Below, one piece after another: positions 1 to 6,426 of a stretch of DNA of 6,426 nt. A model generated the notes under the pieces. It made no database searches and was not told where the DNA came from. It worked only from the letters and a program-made list of their open reading frames with translations. Source of the stretch: Bacteroidota bacterium (GTDB lineage Bacteria; Bacteroidota; Bacteroidia; Cytophagales; Cyclobacteriaceae); the NCBI GenBank assembly GCA_023417955.1, contig JAEZDW010000209.1, positions 1 through 6,426 of the forward strand, read 5' to 3'. Positions within the stretch are counted from its first letter, which is position 1. Each line of letters starts with the position of its first letter. Both the position numbers and the translations under genes were made by a program.

Positions 1-263
1 CTCGTAAACTCTGCAATCTCAGACCTGGGTACACAAAGGAAGTCCCAGTTGTGTTTCTGCATGTCGTCTTTGGTCGTTACCGGAATGCTACTGAAATCAT
101 CCAGCGTTTGAATGGCATTTGCGTCTATGCTATTCTGCTCAAAAAGACGCCGGTAAAACCGAGAGTTTGCAGCCACGTAATGCAGCAGCGTACGCATACC
201 TTCCTCTTGTACGGCGCGGATTTTGTCCGGCGATTCAAATGCCACCGACTGAACAGCTTTCAT
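1..263 (-). CDS. Phenylacetate-CoA ligase-like adenylate-forming enzyme, N-terminal fragment (3' partial)
   Basis: The frame opens at ATG 263-261, overlapping the acpS stop by 4 nt, and stays open for 87 codons to the left edge. The visible part matches the N-terminus of the PaaK family: a helical lead-in, HYVAANSRFYRRLFEQ (residues 28-43), then SSIPVTTKDDMQ (58-69), the counterpart of the 'PFTTKDDL' block. The segment ending in FLCVPRSEIAEFT (75-87) normally sits just before the Ser/Thr/Gly-rich ATP-binding loop, which would start right outside the window. Such enzymes adenylate a carboxylic acid, often aromatic, and load it onto CoA or, in some clusters, a carrier protein. With AcpS next door, loading of a starter acid for a polyene or polyketide is plausible. 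The substrate cannot be judged because the catalytic core is missing. The gene is cut by the window edge, not visibly broken. Confidence 0.8.
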   Translation of the reverse strand, partial: MKAVQSVAFESPDKIRAVQEEGMRTLLHYVAANSRFYRRLFEQNSIDANAIQTLDDFSSIPVTTKDDMQKHNWDFLCVPRSEIAEFT

Positions 264-634
264 GATTCAATAATGACCACGGCACATGCGGTATCTTTAG
301 TATGAGTGAGAGAAAGGTGAATGCGTTGCCAGTTACGAACTGCCGCAAGATCGCGAAAGCTTCCCTTCAAATGCAGCACAGGTTTTCCGGTTTTGTCCTG
401 ATCGACTTCAATCAAATGCAATTCATGACCAAGAAGCAAACCTTCGCCTGTAGCTTTCAGGAAAGCTTCCTTTGCGGCAAATCGTGCGGCATAGTGTTGT
501 GCCGGCGTCGCGGCAGCCTCACAAAAGGTGATCTCTTCAGGTGAAAACACTTTCTCACGAAAACCACTTCCACGTGAAAGTTTCTCACTGACGCGCTGAA
601 TCTCAATAACATCTATGCCTACACCAACAATCAT
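260..634 (-). CDS. acpS: Holo-[acyl-carrier-protein] synthase (4'-phosphopantetheinyl transferase)
   Basis: At 124 residues this is a full-length AcpS-type enzyme. It transfers 4'-phosphopantetheine from CoA to the serine of acyl carrier proteins in the cytoplasm, making them active for fatty-acid or polyketide synthesis. The signature is clear: GVGIDVIEIQRV (residues 4-15) with the metal-binding D8, VFSPEEITFC (29-38), RFAAKEAFLKA (51-61) with the second metal ligand E56, and SLTHT (108-112) near the C-terminus. The ATG at 634 gives the standard MIVGVGID beginning. It overlaps the stop of the C45 gene by ATGA (4 nt), and its own stop overlaps the next ATG in the same way. Its place inside a tailoring/export operon suggests an enzyme dedicated to the ACPs of this pathway, though it could also be the genome's only AcpS. 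Which is the case needs the rest of the genome. Confidence 0.95.
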   Translation of the reverse strand: MIVGVGIDVIEIQRVSEKLSRGSGFREKVFSPEEITFCEAAATPAQHYAARFAAKEAFLKATGEGLLLGHELHLIEVDQDKTGKPVLHLKGSFRDLAAVRNWQRIHLSLTHTKDTACAVVIIES

Positions 635-2289
635 TTCAGTTTCTCTCTACAATATGCAAGTTGCTTTTCCATGTGTTCGCGCTCCTGCAACGTGGCGACT
701 TCTAAACTAAGCCCTTTTTCAAGAATTGTCGCGGCACGCGCATACTCCCCCACTTCGATGAGATAATCACCAGCAAGCATGTGAGCATGATACGAACGCG
801 GGTTCCATGCAACAATGCTGTCCGGATCCAGATTACTATGCGGCTGAAACGGAAATCTGTATGTGCTGAACTTCTCATAACGGGCAAATGCCTCCGTTGT
901 CAGAAACGTATCAGCTTCAATAAGTTTATCCGAATCATAAACCTCGTGGTTTTCACTCATCTCAAGCGAAAATACTTTATTAAGATCGTAACAAACAAAT
1001 TTCCCGAGTTGATATGGCGCAGTTGCAACCCAAACGAGTCGTTTTTCAGGCTGAAAGATGATTCCATGATGTGCGACAAGCTGATTTATAAGCTTCTCAT
1101 TTCCAAGGCCGATATCTTTCCCGCCCTGACCGCGCTGGTCACGGAGGATGCGCGCCGTTTTATCAATAGTATTTGCACCGGAGCCGGCAATCAGCTCTTC
1201 GACGCGTTTCATCCGATAGAGCGACGCACTTGTGCGAACATGTTCCTGATTGAGGTTGGTTTGCCCCAACGTTTCACTTTGGAAGTGATTGGTACAAACA
1301 ACAACGCCATTGTAACTGTCGACCAATGTCGTTTCTGCAGGAGTCTTTTCAATAATTGCCGCCTTTCCATCGGCCGCACTGCCAATCAAAAAAGATTCAG
1401 CAACAAACATTTCCCTGCGTGCGGCGATTGCGTAGGCTTCATCAATGTTGCCGGCGTATTGCAGAATTTCGCGCGCCACAAGTGAAACGGGTGTGGCAGC
1501 CTTGTCAGGAATTTCTGATTTGGCCGCATTGATGGTAACGGTCAATCCTTTTTCATTCATCCCCGACAACACACCAGTCATCCCACCAAATGTTACCATC
1601 ATGAATTTGTTTCCTTTCGCAGGGTTGTAAAACGCAACGATCTTATCACGGGCAAATGCCTCACCGACATAGAAGTCAAAGTTCCTGCCAATGATAAGCG
1701 ATCCGTCTGCTGAATACTCACCCCAGGTGGCAAACGCTGTACAACCAACGAGCGACATATTTTGCAACGCATGCCCGATATCATGAGCCGCATGGTAATT
1801 CAACATTCGCTGATACGGTGACGCAATGTGATCGTAGTCGTGAGAAGCGGCGTGCGACACACCGTAGATCTCGAGTTTGAATTCATCTTCTACGTGCTTG
1901 TCAAGATCGCGGTTGAAGTACCCGATTAAATGACGCAAAAGGTAGCGGTAAAAATCCGAAGGTACGATGGACTCGATCTGATCGTTAAAAACCTTTTCCT
2001 GGTATTGCACCAGGTCGCGCGTAAGCTTACCGTTGATCACTCCACGTTCAAACGGTTCACCTTCAACATAAAGTTCGTAAAGGCCGCTTTCACTTTTCCG
2101 GAACCAGTTGTTACCAATCCTGTAAAGGCCTGAATCAGGTTCCTCAATCTCTGCGGAAAGTACATCAAGCGAACGCGGCTGCGGTGGATCGATTACGCTC
2201 ACGGCTCGCACATATACGAACAGCGCAACGACGACAACTGCCAAAATGCCAACAACTATTCCGAATATCTTTAACAATCGTCTAAGCAC
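631..2289 (-). CDS. Membrane-anchored C45-family Ntn-hydrolase/acyltransferase with TPR-like tail
   Basis: This 552-residue protein starts with a basic stub and one hydrophobic helix (residues ~8-27), predicting an inner-membrane anchor with the rest in the periplasm. The Ntn-hydrolase fold of the C45 (acyl-CoA:6-aminopenicillanate acyltransferase/AAT) family covers roughly 65-440. Gly182-Cys183 in VGCTAFA is the expected autoprocessing site and nucleophile. It is followed by GRNFDF (201-206), GGMTGVLSGMNEKGLTV (235-251) and TNHF (333-336), all typical of the family. Residues ~497-552 resemble one or two TPR-type helix pairs, which are not part of the core fold. The start is a GTG: an in-frame TAA at 2304-2302 leaves only four codons before it, none a usual start, and the next Met is residue 163, beyond the anchor. 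TTG at codon 5 is a less likely alternative. It overlaps the oxidoreductase by 8 nt and acpS by 4 nt. Family members hydrolyse or form amide and ester bonds with acyl groups. Here an acyl transfer onto the pathway product is inferred. Confidence 0.85.
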   Translation of the reverse strand: MLRRLLKIFGIVVGILAVVVVALFVYVRAVSVIDPPQPRSLDVLSAEIEEPDSGLYRIGNNWFRKSESGLYELYVEGEPFERGVINGKLTRDLVQYQEKVFNDQIESIVPSDFYRYLLRHLIGYFNRDLDKHVEDEFKLEIYGVSHAASHDYDHIASPYQRMLNYHAAHDIGHALQNMSLVGCTAFATWGEYSADGSLIIGRNFDFYVGEAFARDKIVAFYNPAKGNKFMMVTFGGMTGVLSGMNEKGLTVTINAAKSEIPDKAATPVSLVAREILQYAGNIDEAYAIAARREMFVAESFLIGSAADGKAAIIEKTPAETTLVDSYNGVVVCTNHFQSETLGQTNLNQEHVRTSASLYRMKRVEELIAGSGANTIDKTARILRDQRGQGGKDIGLGNEKLINQLVAHHGIIFQPEKRLVWVATAPYQLGKFVCYDLNKVFSLEMSENHEVYDSDKLIEADTFLTTEAFARYEKFSTYRFPFQPHSNLDPDSIVAWNPRSYHAHMLAGDYLIEVGEYARAATILEKGLSLEVATLQEREHMEKQLAYCREKLK

Positions 2290-3793
2290 TTCGGATCTTG
2301 TTTATGATGTAATCGATACCTAATATTTCGGAACACGTAAGCACAGCGCTTACCGTCACACCAAGCACGCCGTGTAAATTCAGGTTTTGTCCGGTGAGAT
2401 AAAGGTTCGGGATTTTCGTTCGGGGCGAGATAAAAGTCTTAAGCGGTTCGCGGTAATCTTTGACAATTCCGTACAACGAACCGTCAGCGGTACCAATGTA
2501 ATCGCGTACGGAGAGCGGCGTCGCTGAATAATACGATTGTATGCCCGACCTGAAACCGGGAAAACGTTTTTCGACAAGGTCAAATAGTTTTTCAGCTTTG
2601 GCACGTTTGAAAGCCTCATAATCCTCGCCCCTGCTTTCCTCATTCGATACCGTGTTAAACGTATGGGCCCACTTCGCTACTTCTTCATACCGCATGTACG
2701 TCATCAGCGTGACCGCTTCAGCATATTCGTCATCATCCCTTGACGACGCCGTAAAGAACATTGCATATCCGCGCGGCCAGTTTTCTTGATTGTAGTTCAG
2801 CACGCACCACGCATCGTTGTCGGCAAAATAGTAGTAGTTATGGTTAACGTACTTCAGCGTTCGTTTCTTCAGGACAACATTCACGTAAAACGTCGACACG
2901 GAGTTATCGAGGCTCTTGATACGTGATCGAAAAGCTTTCTTCAGCATGTCGCTTTCTGTCATGTCGATGGTCTGCGCCGGGTGCACATTAGATATAAAGA
3001 TGTACCCAAAGAATTTTTCGCCATCTTTTGTTTCCGCGTAAACAATTTTACCTCCCTCTTCTTTCAATTTTCTGACCTCCTTATGTTTTAGCAAAACACC
3101 ACCACGACTCGTGATCTCGGCGGAAAGCCCTCGTGCAATTTGCGAACCGCCATCTACAAAACGCCAGCTGCTTTCAATATAGCTGTTGATGACAAGCGCA
3201 TGCACGTATAATGGCGTCTTATAGGGAACGCCTGCGTACAACAGGCTCGTGCCCGCGAGCACATTTTGAAGCTTCTTGTTAGTAGTAAGCGACTCGATAA
3301 ATGTCTGCGTATCGATCTCAAGCACGCCAACCTTTTCGAAGTAATCGCCACTCCTGAGATTGTATAGCGGGAACTTGCTGCACACATCGCGGATACCGTC
3401 ACAGTATTTTCTGACGGCTTCCTCTTCTTCAGGGAATTCTGCTGTCAGCGTTCGAATAAAATTCTCATAACCCTGTGCATATCGGTAAACTTTGGGGTCG
3501 TCGTCAAAGATCACCGCATCGAAAACGTCTTCATCGAGCTTCCTGAGCTTCAGCTTGTCCATTATCCCGAGATACCGGAATAATGTGTTGAGATTCTGCC
3601 CATTGTCGAGGCCGCCAACGTAGTGGACGCCCGAATCGAAAATCACACGATCGCGTACAAAAGTCTGGAGCGTCCCTCCGATTTGTTTATTCTTCTCAAG
3701 AATGCAGACCTTATAGCCCTCCTTGGCGAGAATCGTACCGCAGGCAAGGCCGCCCAGACCACTGCCGATTATCACCACGTCAAACTGTTTCAT
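2282..3793 (-). CDS. Phytoene desaturase / retinol saturase-like FAD-dependent oxidoreductase
   Basis: This 503-residue protein has the usual length and layout of the CrtI/CrtN/RetSat flavoprotein superfamily. The N-terminal Rossmann motif is VVIIGSGLGGL at residues 6-16. It is followed by the acidic ribose-binding E33 in CILEKNKQIGG (30-40) and the family-typical FDSGVHYVGG (52-61). Near the C-terminus, LYLTGQNLNLHGVLG (464-478) is the second FAD-contacting motif. Known members desaturate, saturate or isomerise polyene chains such as carotenoids and retinol, usually at the membrane surface. The ATG at 3793 puts the FAD motif at the normal distance from the start. It lies inside the end of the upstream gene (14-nt overlap) and has only weak purine-rich sequence in front. 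The stop overlaps the next start by 8 nt. No phytoene synthase or other carotenoid gene is present, so a role on an aryl-polyene or acyl chain is more likely than true carotenoid synthesis. The reaction direction cannot be read from sequence. Confidence 0.9.
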   Translation of the reverse strand: MKQFDVVIIGSGLGGLACGTILAKEGYKVCILEKNKQIGGTLQTFVRDRVIFDSGVHYVGGLDNGQNLNTLFRYLGIMDKLKLRKLDEDVFDAVIFDDDPKVYRYAQGYENFIRTLTAEFPEEEEAVRKYCDGIRDVCSKFPLYNLRSGDYFEKVGVLEIDTQTFIESLTTNKKLQNVLAGTSLLYAGVPYKTPLYVHALVINSYIESSWRFVDGGSQIARGLSAEITSRGGVLLKHKEVRKLKEEGGKIVYAETKDGEKFFGYIFISNVHPAQTIDMTESDMLKKAFRSRIKSLDNSVSTFYVNVVLKKRTLKYVNHNYYYFADNDAWCVLNYNQENWPRGYAMFFTASSRDDDEYAEAVTLMTYMRYEEVAKWAHTFNTVSNEESRGEDYEAFKRAKAEKLFDLVEKRFPGFRSGIQSYYSATPLSVRDYIGTADGSLYGIVKDYREPLKTFISPRTKIPNLYLTGQNLNLHGVLGVTVSAVLTCSEILGIDYIINKIRSA

Positions 3794-6426
3794 GCACTTC
3801 GGGACTCTTTGAAATCACAAAAATAACATTTGACGTGTACCTTGTTTCATCATGTGTCGAAACCTCAAAACCCCGCTCTTTCGCCGCCTGCCTTAATTGT
3901 TGGCCGGAGATAAAATTCAGTTCATTACGTGCCTTATTGAAGCCTAGCAATTTCACTGAAAACAACTCCGTCAGCCATGTCCCCTTGTGCCGTGCATCCA
4001 GGTCGCGATCACCGTCACGGATAATAAGACGACCTCCGGGGAGCAGTGCTTCAAAACAACGTTCAACCACGTCCATTTGTTCAGCTGTAGTCAAATAATG
4101 AAGCACATCGCTGATAATGATGCTGTCGTATTTGGTGAGTTCAAATTTCGTCACATCGGCGTGTATGAATGTGAGGTTGTTTGACTTCAGGAAACCGTTC
4201 CGGGCAGTTTCAATTTTGTCAAGATCATAATCAACCGCCGTGATCCGGCGTTCCGGCTCCAGCATATGCAGCATTTGAGCAAGAAAACCGTATCCACAAC
4301 CGAGATCCAGGATGTGGCCTCTGGCGGGAATCAGTTCGTGAAAGATTTTATAATTATCCTCAAGTCGCACCTTAATCCGTGCATACCATTCAAGCACCGG
4401 TCCCTTGTAAATGTAGTTGCTCATCAACCGGCGATGGAAATACTCCGGTGTTTCGCATTCCCGGCGTAAGTTTTCAAACTCCTGCCGGAAGTATTTTCCG
4501 ACACTTTTCGCACGTTCCTGATAAGTTGCTCCGAATCGCGTGTCATCCGGTTCAATTGCAGGAAGGAATTTCAATGTGATAGTTGAATCGTTGACGTACA
4601 TCGTTCCTTTGGGAATTGCTTTGTCACTCCCGTGATTCAGCAGGGGTAACACAGGCAACTTGAGAGATTCAGCCAGGTAAAAGGCGCCTTTATGAAAACG
4701 TCCTATTTTACCATCGCTGCTTCTCGTCCCTTCAGGAAACACGACAACGGAATAGCCTTCTTTCGTTCGCTCCTGCAACCTGACAACGCCGTCGTCCGCG
4801 CCTTCCGTTACCGGGTAGTAGTCGGCAAGTCTTACAACGCCACCGAAAACCGGTGAATTCCACACCCATTTGTTGGTCAACAGGATGATTTTAGGATGCA
4901 GCATCGCTGTGATCAGGATGTCCATGAAGCTGCTGTGATTGCTGATAATGATAGCCGGTTCGGAGAACGTCTGGCTATCCGGATTGATCACACGTTTTTT
5001 AATATTGACACCGCAATACACCAGTGCACCGGTAAGGAATTGAATGAGTTTGTGGAAAAGGAAGCGTTGTCTTCCCCGTCCGATGGGCAAGACCCTGATG
5101 ATAAGCCCGAGCATTGTGAGTGTCAACGAGCCGACGACGAAGAAGGTATATACAAATAAACTTATCAGTATGCCTTTGAACGTCATGGGCGGCAACCCTT
5201 TCCGTGTTCGATTTGTGATCAAGACGCGGAAGAAAAACGGCTCCAGTATCTGCGACATAATAAATACCGAGACGATACCTATAATCGAAATTGCTGCAAT
5301 TGACTTTAGCGCCGGATGTTTGGCAAAAACGAGTACCCCGAGGCCACACACTGTCGTAAGGGTCGAAAGAAATATCGACGTTCGTATAGATCCCAGGTGG
5401 TTGAGTCCCCGACGATATTCCTGCTGCAAACCATCCATAGTGAAGATGCTGTAGTCGTCACCCAGTCCAAATATGAACGTGCTCACCATCACGTTGACAA
5501 CATTGAATTCTATACCGGCGATTGCCATGATGCCCAGTATCCACACCCAGGTGAAGAACATTGGAACGAATGTGATCAGTGTAATTTCAATCCTGCCGTA
5601 GGAAAGCAACAACATCGCAAAGACCAGTACTGATGTCACGCTAACGATAAACGTGAAATCGTCATTGACGTATCCGACAAAAAGATTGGTGAGCATACTT
5701 CGGTCGAACGCAGTCGCCGGTACTCCAGACATGGACTCATAAAACTGCTGACGATCCTGTTGGAAGACCCCTGCAAGCGCGATTACTGATACTGATGTAT
5801 CCTTCTCAATAATAAGGTCTTTAAAAAAGTCACCGCCGAAAGTTTTTGTGAGTGACGAAGGTATTGGCGCGTACCTTCTTGAAAGCAGTGAGTCAGCGTT
5901 TCCGATCAACAACGGCGAGAACTTTAGTTCGGCACCAGTTTCGCGAACGACATCCATAACCCCTGCCCTCTTTTCTCCCGTCCAGTACTTGTTCCATCGC
6001 ACCAGCCGCACCTGTTGGAGTGAATCCGAAATCATCAGTGTGGCTGCTGATGCAAGGCGGTTTACTAACCCGATTTTCTGAAGATCCTGAAGACGCGACG
6101 TTGCCATCTCATTCTTGCGCAGCGCCTGTTCCAGGGAATTTCCTGACGCGACCACGTACGCCGAACTCAATGAAGACTGGTTGATTCGTTCGAGTCGTTC
6201 ACCTGATTTACGCACCTCGTCGGTCATGAAGTTTAATTTGTTCATATCAGCGTTGAACGCAACGTCACCTGCGAAATATAAAAACACCGGCGTCAGCAGG
6301 AGTATGACGTATGCCGACCATTTGTTCGATGCGATGGTAAACAGCGCATCGGGCAGACGCGTGACATGCTGCGATGGGGTAAAGAGACGAGTGCCGGCAA
6401 TATGAGGCAGAAACACCATTGTGAAC
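3780..6426 (-). CDS. RND/MMPL-type exporter (C-terminal half) fused to PlsC-like acyltransferase and SAM methyltransferase; 5' partial
   Basis: Three domains lie in one frame, numbered here from the Met at 6419. Residues 1-440 are the second half of an MMPL/RND exporter: a membrane segment at ~34-52, a periplasmic-type domain at ~53-250, then several hydrophobic segments at ~255-440. G318-L-G-D-D-Y323 is the transmembrane Asp-Tyr proton-relay motif of the family. Residues ~470-650 are a lysophospholipid/glycerolipid acyltransferase (PlsC) domain, with the catalytic HX4D motif (H495, D500) and FPEGTRS at 561-567. Residues ~690-879 are a class I SAM methyltransferase, with DLGCGYG at 705-711, an acidic D730 after the next strand and D754. 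Both enzymatic domains should be cytoplasmic. The Met at 6419 is probably not the start: the frame stays open to the right edge, and residues 1-10 look like the end of the first transmembrane bundle. The first exporter half, perhaps ~400 residues, should lie beyond the edge. The stop overlaps the next gene by 14 nt. The likely role is export plus lipid acylation and methylation of a polyene or lipid product. The substrate is unknown. Confidence 0.9.
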   Translation of the reverse strand, partial: FTMVFLPHIAGTRLFTPSQHVTRLPDALFTIASNKWSAYVILLLTPVFLYFAGDVAFNADMNKLNFMTDEVRKSGERLERINQSSLSSAYVVASGNSLEQALRKNEMATSRLQDLQKIGLVNRLASAATLMISDSLQQVRLVRWNKYWTGEKRAGVMDVVRETGAELKFSPLLIGNADSLLSRRYAPIPSSLTKTFGGDFFKDLIIEKDTSVSVIALAGVFQQDRQQFYESMSGVPATAFDRSMLTNLFVGYVNDDFTFIVSVTSVLVFAMLLLSYGRIEITLITFVPMFFTWVWILGIMAIAGIEFNVVNVMVSTFIFGLGDDYSIFTMDGLQQEYRRGLNHLGSIRTSIFLSTLTTVCGLGVLVFAKHPALKSIAAISIIGIVSVFIMSQILEPFFFRVLITNRTRKGLPPMTFKGILISLFVYTFFVVGSLTLTMLGLIIRVLPIGRGRQRFLFHKLIQFLTGALVYCGVNIKKRVINPDSQTFSEPAIIISNHSSFMDILITAMLHPKIILLTNKWVWNSPVFGGVVRLADYYPVTEGADDGVVRLQERTKEGYSVVVFPEGTRSSDGKIGRFHKGAFYLAESLKLPVLPLLNHGSDKAIPKGTMYVNDSTITLKFLPAIEPDDTRFGATYQERAKSVGKYFRQEFENLRRECETPEYFHRRLMSNYIYKGPVLEWYARIKVRLEDNYKIFHELIPARGHILDLGCGYGFLAQMLHMLEPERRITAVDYDLDKIETARNGFLKSNNLTFIHADVTKFELTKYDSIIISDVLHYLTTAEQMDVVERCFEALLPGGRLIIRDGDRDLDARHKGTWLTELFSVKLLGFNKARNELNFISGQQLRQAAKERGFEVSTHDETRYTSNVIFVISKSPEVHETV

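Noticed and set aside
51..305. An 84-codon plus-strand open frame at the left edge
   Set aside because: It is antisense to the PaaK-like N-terminus, which has family motifs and overlaps acpS in the operon manner.
781..1485. A 234-codon plus-strand open frame
   Set aside because: It lies wholly antisense to the well-supported C45 gene, and its translation shows no recognisable domain. It is a shadow frame.
631..2289. Reading the C45 protein as a beta-lactam biosynthetic acyltransferase
   Set aside because: Only the broad family is shared. No ACV synthetase or isopenicillin synthase-like gene is present, and the membrane anchor and TPR-like tail do not fit fungal penicillin acyltransferase.
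2282..3793. Calling the oxidoreductase crtI
   Set aside because: The superfamily includes desaturases, saturases and isomerases. Without carotenoid neighbours a specific symbol is not justified.
5044..5454. A 136-codon plus-strand open frame
   Set aside because: It is antisense to the transmembrane part of the exporter and its composition fits a reverse-complement shadow. No motif is seen.
6417..6419. ATG at 6419 as the real start of the exporter fusion
   Set aside because: The frame is open to the right edge (codons before it read Phe-Thr), and the residues that follow look like the end of a first RND transmembrane bundle, not a protein start.

Overview
The window is wholly coding on the minus strand: five genes read from right to left with no intergenic DNA. 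In transcription order they are: (1) the C-terminal ~880 residues of a very large membrane protein in which the second half of an RND/MMPL-type exporter is fused to a PlsC-type acyltransferase and a SAM-dependent methyltransferase; (2) a phytoene-desaturase/retinol-saturase-like FAD oxidoreductase; (3) a membrane-anchored Ntn-hydrolase of the C45 (acyl-CoA:6-aminopenicillanate acyltransferase-like) family; (4) a holo-ACP synthase, AcpS; (5) the first 87 codons of a phenylacetate-CoA-ligase-like adenylating enzyme that runs off the left edge. Every adjacent pair overlaps (14, 8, 4 and 4 nt), so this is one translationally coupled operon. Its promoter and first gene(s) lie beyond the right edge, and I see no promoter, terminator, RNA gene, repeat or mobile element inside.

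The organism is probably a member of the Bacteroidota. This is inference: the start sites lack strong Shine-Dalgarno motifs, base composition is balanced, and the gene combination (exporter/acyltransferase, CrtI-like oxidoreductase, C45 acyltransferase, AcpS, aryl-acid-type ligase) resembles the accessory part of flexirubin / aryl-polyene / dialkylresorcinol loci known from that phylum. A taxon cannot be fixed from this sequence alone.

Working model (inference): the ligase activates an aryl or other carboxylic acid. AcpS arms dedicated acyl carrier proteins for a type II fatty-acid/polyketide-like assembly encoded outside the window. The FAD enzyme desaturates, saturates or isomerises a polyene or lipid chain. 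The methyltransferase and PlsC domains tailor the product and acylate it to a lipid at the inner face of the membrane, next to the RND pore that would export it. The C45 enzyme, predicted to face the periplasm, could carry out a late acyl (ester or amide) transfer or hydrolysis. No ketosynthase, ACP, dehydratase or DarA/DarB-like gene lies in this window, so the pathway class rests on accessory genes only. The point most worth attention is the single-chain exporter-acyltransferase-methyltransferase fusion.
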